This document shows, piece by piece, positions 5,224 through 5,871 of a stretch of 5,871 bases of DNA (positions are counted from its first letter, which is position 1; the number at the start of each line of letters is the position of its first letter). The stretch comes from CAZBYL01 sp964522805. Its GTDB lineage: Bacteria; Synergistota; Synergistia; Synergistales; Synergistaceae. A program made the position numbers and the translations under genes. The notes below the pieces were generated by a model. It did not search any database. It was given only the letters and a program-made list of their open reading frames with translations, and was not told the origin of the DNA. Location: NCBI GenBank assembly GCA_964522805.1, contig CAZFWP010000108.1, positions 1 to 5,871 on the forward strand, given 5' to 3'.

Positions 5224-5871
5224 TTAATGCGGCAGTATGCCGTGTTTGCGCTTCGGGCGAAGTTCACTCTTGGACTCTGTCATTACAAGGGCCTGATAGA
5301 GAGCAGGACGTGTCTCTTCAGGAAGAATTACTCTGTCAACAAAACCGCGTGAAGCCGCACAGAACGGGTTGGCGAAGGCTTCTTTGTACTCTTCGATTTT
5401 CTGCGCACGTGTTGCGGCTTTGTCTTCGGCTGCTTCGATATCCTTACGGAAGATGATGTTAGCCGCACCTTCAGCTCCCATTACTGCTATCTGAGCCTGA
5501 GGCCATGCAAGCACAACGTCGGCGCCTAGGTCTTTGCTGCACATACCGAGGTATGAACCGCCGTATGCCTTGCGCAGTACGATGGTGATTTTCGGTGAGG
5601 TGGCTTCGCTGTAGGCGTATAGGAGCTTAGCGCCGTGGCGAATGATGCCGCCCATTTCCTGGTTGAGTCCGGGGAGGTATCCGGGAACATCTTCAAAGGT
5701 GACTATGGGAAGGTTGAAGGCGTCACAGATACGGATGTGACGGCTGGCTTTGTCTGAAGCATCGATATCAAGGCAGCCGGCCATGTAAGAGGCCTGGTTG
5801 GCGATGATGCCGATGACGCGTCCGCCGACTCTCGCGAATCCGGTGACGATGTTACGCGCCCAAAGTTCCTG
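5224..5871 (-). CDS. mmdA: Methylmalonyl-CoA decarboxylase alpha subunit (carboxyltransferase), C-terminal part
   Basis: The frame is open to the window edge, so this is the last 215 residues of a protein that is normally about 510-520 long. The Met at 5784 is internal, because 29 clear family residues precede it (QELWARNIVTGFARVGGRVIG). The enzyme transfers the carboxyl group of methylmalonyl-CoA to biotin, yielding propionyl-CoA, in the cytoplasm at the membrane complex. Fragment motifs: TFEDVPGYLPG (58-68), IIRHGAKLLYAYSEAT (76-91), LRKAYGGSYLGMCSKDLGAD (99-118, the second oxyanion-hole region), AWPQAQIAVMGAEGA (122-136) and NPFCAASRGFVDRVILPEETR (168-188). The end, KRKHGILPH, resembles the KHGNIPL ending of MmdA and PccB proteins. 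An acyl-CoA carboxylase beta subunit would be the alternative, but linkage to OadG-like and OadB-like membrane genes favours the decarboxylase. The operon promoter lies outside the window. Confidence 0.93.
   Translation of the reverse strand, partial: QELWARNIVTGFARVGGRVIGIIANQASYMAGCLDIDASDKASRHIRICDAFNLPIVTFEDVPGYLPGLNQEMGGIIRHGAKLLYAYSEATSPKITIVLRKAYGGSYLGMCSKDLGADVVLAWPQAQIAVMGAEGAANIIFRKDIEAAEDKAATRAQKIEEYKEAFANPFCAASRGFVDRVILPEETRPALYQALVMTESKSELRPKRKHGILPH

Noticed and set aside
5224..5784. A complete 186-residue protein starting at the Met at 5784
   Set aside because: The frame continues upstream to the window edge with conserved carboxyltransferase residues, so this Met is internal to a truncated mmdA.

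Overview
The window is one end of a contig from an anaerobic bacterium that probably ferments succinate or amino acids. All six protein-coding genes lie on the minus strand, so transcription runs from high to low coordinates. The basis for the anaerobe call is a sodium-pumping biotin decarboxylase cluster together with an oxygen-sensitive class I [4Fe-4S] fumarase subunit. Gene content would fit Synergistota, Negativicutes or related anaerobes. I cannot fix the taxon from sequence alone.

Layout, in transcription order. (1) Positions 5871-3217 hold the distal part of a methylmalonyl-CoA decarboxylase operon: the C-terminal half of the carboxyltransferase (mmdA, cut by the window edge), the small membrane anchor (mmdD/OadG type), the biotin carrier (mmdC) and the membrane sodium pump (mmdB). 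A strong GU-containing intrinsic terminator (3148-3185) closes it. (2) Positions 3060-2092 hold a single gene for an exported TolB-like beta-propeller protein of unknown role, closed by its own terminator (2035-2068). (3) A perfect TATAAT box (1998-2003) precedes a two-gene unit: an MFS transporter with a TTG start (1960-713), then a class I fumarate hydratase alpha subunit (700-56) whose C-terminus is missing. (4) Positions 1-55 are not biological. They are Illumina P5/TruSeq adapter plus an index, joined directly to the fumarase gene.

How the genes fit together. Methylmalonyl-CoA decarboxylase converts methylmalonyl-CoA to propionyl-CoA and exports Na+, the energy-conserving step of succinate-to-propionate fermentation. 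Fumarase interconverts malate and fumarate upstream of succinate. The two therefore fit one C4-dicarboxylate/propionate metabolism, although separate promoters and terminators divide them. The MFS protein sharing the fumarase transcript could move a related organic acid, but that is inference only.

I looked for an undescribed system and found none. The most consequential observation is the adapter at the contig end, because it adds false residues to a truncated gene. There is no rRNA, tRNA, CRISPR array, insertion sequence or gene-free stretch above 300 bases.
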